Translations under genes and position numbers: made by a program
The notes under the pieces: generated by a model
Database searches by the model: none
Told to the model about the DNA's origin: nothing
What the model saw: only the letters and a program-made list of their open reading frames with translations
Assembly (NCBI GenBank): GCA_016295545.1
Contig: JAEDLA010000088.1
Span: forward strand, 1-6,357
Length of the DNA: 6,357 bases
DNA from: Oscillospiraceae bacterium
GTDB lineage: Bacteria > Bacillota > Clostridia > Oscillospirales > Ruminococcaceae
Direction of reading: 5' to 3'
Shown here: positions 5,635 through 6,357 of the stretch, in pieces
Position numbering within the stretch: the first letter of the stretch is position 1
Layout of the letters: each line of letters begins with the position of its first letter

Positions 5635-6357
5635 TTAATATTCGTTCGGCAGCTCACTGAGCTGGTCGAAGCGGAAAACGGGTCCGTCCTTGCATACATA
5701 CTTGTCGCCGATATTGCAGCGTCCGCACTTTCCGACGCCGCACTTCATGCGAAGCTCCATAGTAGTATAGACCTGAGTTTCCTGAAAACCGAGTTCTTTA
5801 AGACCTGCAAGAGTAAACTTGATCATAATAGGAGGTCCGCATATAAGAACAGTTTTGCTGATTGAAGGTTCAAGCTCCTTGACATAGTTGGGAACGAAGC
5901 CAACGTGACCGTCCCAGTCCTCCTGTTCACGGTCAATGGTAAGATTTACCTCAATACCGTCATCCTTCATCCATTCGTCAAGAATCTCCTGATAATCAAC
6001 AAGATCCTCCTTGGAACGTGAACCATAAACGATCTGAACATCACCATAGTTTTCTCTGTTGTCACGAACATAGTTGATTACAGAGCGGAGAGGCGCAAGA
6101 CCGATACCGCCTGCTATGAAAAGCAGATCCTTGCCCTTGAGTTCAGCTTCAACAGGGAAAGCATTGCCGTAAGGTCCTCTTATTGTAATCTGCTGACCAG
6201 GTTCCATCATGTGAAGCCATGAAGTAAGGCAGCCGCATTTTTTAATGCTGAACTCCATAAATTCCTTGTTTGTAGGAGAAGAAGTAATCGAAAACATACC
6301 CTCGCCTACTCCGGGGATAGAAAGCATTGCGCACTGTCCGGGCATATGCTCGAAAAC
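5635..6357 (-). CDS. FAD/NAD(P)H-binding oxidoreductase with C-terminal FeS motif (AsrB/HydG/PyrK-like), N-terminus outside window
   Basis: Predicted NAD(P)H-oxidising module feeding electrons to the iron-sulfur subunit. The frame stays open to the right edge: four codons (VFEH) precede the ATG at 6345, and PGQCAMLSIPG is a mid-barrel segment that in this family lies about 45-50 residues into the protein. The ATG at 6345 is therefore internal and the true start lies beyond the window. Counting from that Met, FSITSSP (18-24) is the FAD-binding motif, GPYGNAF (57-63) lines the flavin, GGIGLAPLRSVI (79-90) is the NAD(P) pocket, and ICGPPIM (168-174) is the second nucleotide motif. The C-terminal Cys202-x4-Cys207-x2-Cys210-x7-Cys218 is the [2Fe-2S]-binding pattern of the PyrK/DHODH-B type. 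Relatives serve anaerobic sulfite reductase (AsrB), NAD(P)-linked hydrogenases, dihydroorotate dehydrogenase B and NfnA. NADH versus NADPH cannot be decided here. The downstream gene starts 14 bases after the stop. Confidence 0.92.
   Translation of the reverse strand, partial: VFEHMPGQCAMLSIPGVGEGMFSITSSPTNKEFMEFSIKKCGCLTSWLHMMEPGQQITIRGPYGNAFPVEAELKGKDLLFIAGGIGLAPLRSVINYVRDNRENYGDVQIVYGSRSKEDLVDYQEILDEWMKDDGIEVNLTIDREQEDWDGHVGFVPNYVKELEPSISKTVLICGPPIMIKFTLAGLKELGFQETQVYTTMELRMKCGVGKCGRCNIGDKYVCKDGPVFRFDQLSELPNEY

Larger units (their letters stand above)
2013..6357 (-). other. Predicted NAD(P)H:fumarate reductase and exporter operon (5' end outside window)
   Basis: Four same-strand genes are separated by 14, 14 and 56 bases with no terminator between them, and they end at a hairpin plus T-tract after the transporter. 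The order is NAD(P)H module, FeS subunit, flavoprotein, transporter, matching an electron-flow chain followed by product export. The promoter, and possibly further subunits, lie beyond 6357. Confidence 0.75.

Noticed and set aside
4946..6357. Flavin-based electron bifurcation, because the NAD(P)H module resembles NfnA
   Set aside because: Energetically conceivable for NADH plus fumarate, but no bifurcating flavin subunit (NfnB or EtfAB type) or ferredoxin-docking partner is visible here. The window supports only a linear electron path.

Overview
All genes in this window lie on the minus strand, so the biology reads from right (6357) to left (1). Intergenic DNA is AT-rich, the ribosome sites are strong Firmicutes-type sites, and the extracellular lysozyme carries a poly-threonine linker. 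Together these suggest an anaerobic, low-to-moderate GC Clostridia, most like a gut or rumen Ruminococcus. That placement is inference from style and gene content; no marker gene is present.

Layout in transcription order. (1) 6357-5635: the 3' part of an NAD(P)H- and FAD-binding oxidoreductase with a C-terminal four-cysteine iron-sulfur motif; its N-terminus lies outside the window. (2) 5620-4946: an iron-sulfur subunit with one [2Fe-2S] and two [4Fe-4S] motifs. (3) 4931-3330: a fumarate reductase/succinate dehydrogenase-type flavoprotein. (4) 3273-2056: a compact AspT-family (aspartate:alanine exchanger-like) membrane transporter. (5) 2050-2013: an intrinsic terminator hairpin. (6) 1999-1058: an RluA-family rRNA pseudouridine synthase. 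(7) 1018-990: a near-consensus sigma-A promoter driving (8) 944-1: a secreted GH25 muramidase, cut by the left window edge a little before its expected C-terminus.

The main interest is genes 1-4. They look like one transcription unit for a soluble, quinone-independent NAD(P)H:fumarate reductase. Electrons would run from NAD(P)H through FAD and the FeS cluster of gene 1, then the three clusters of gene 2, to the FAD of gene 3 and on to fumarate. No FrdC/FrdD membrane anchor is present. The flavoprotein has Asn where covalent-FAD enzymes have His. It also has about 90 extra N-terminal residues and lacks the usual C-terminal helical domain. The transporter belongs to the family that includes the succinate exporter SucE of Corynebacterium, so succinate export is a reasonable guess for its role. 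The whole would be a fermentative redox sink that regenerates NAD(P)+ and excretes succinate. The reaction, the cofactor preference and the transporter substrate are inferred, not shown.

The longest stretch without a gene is 945-1057 (113 bases), which holds the lysozyme promoter and ribosome site. No RNA genes, mobile elements, CRISPR arrays or riboswitches were recognised.
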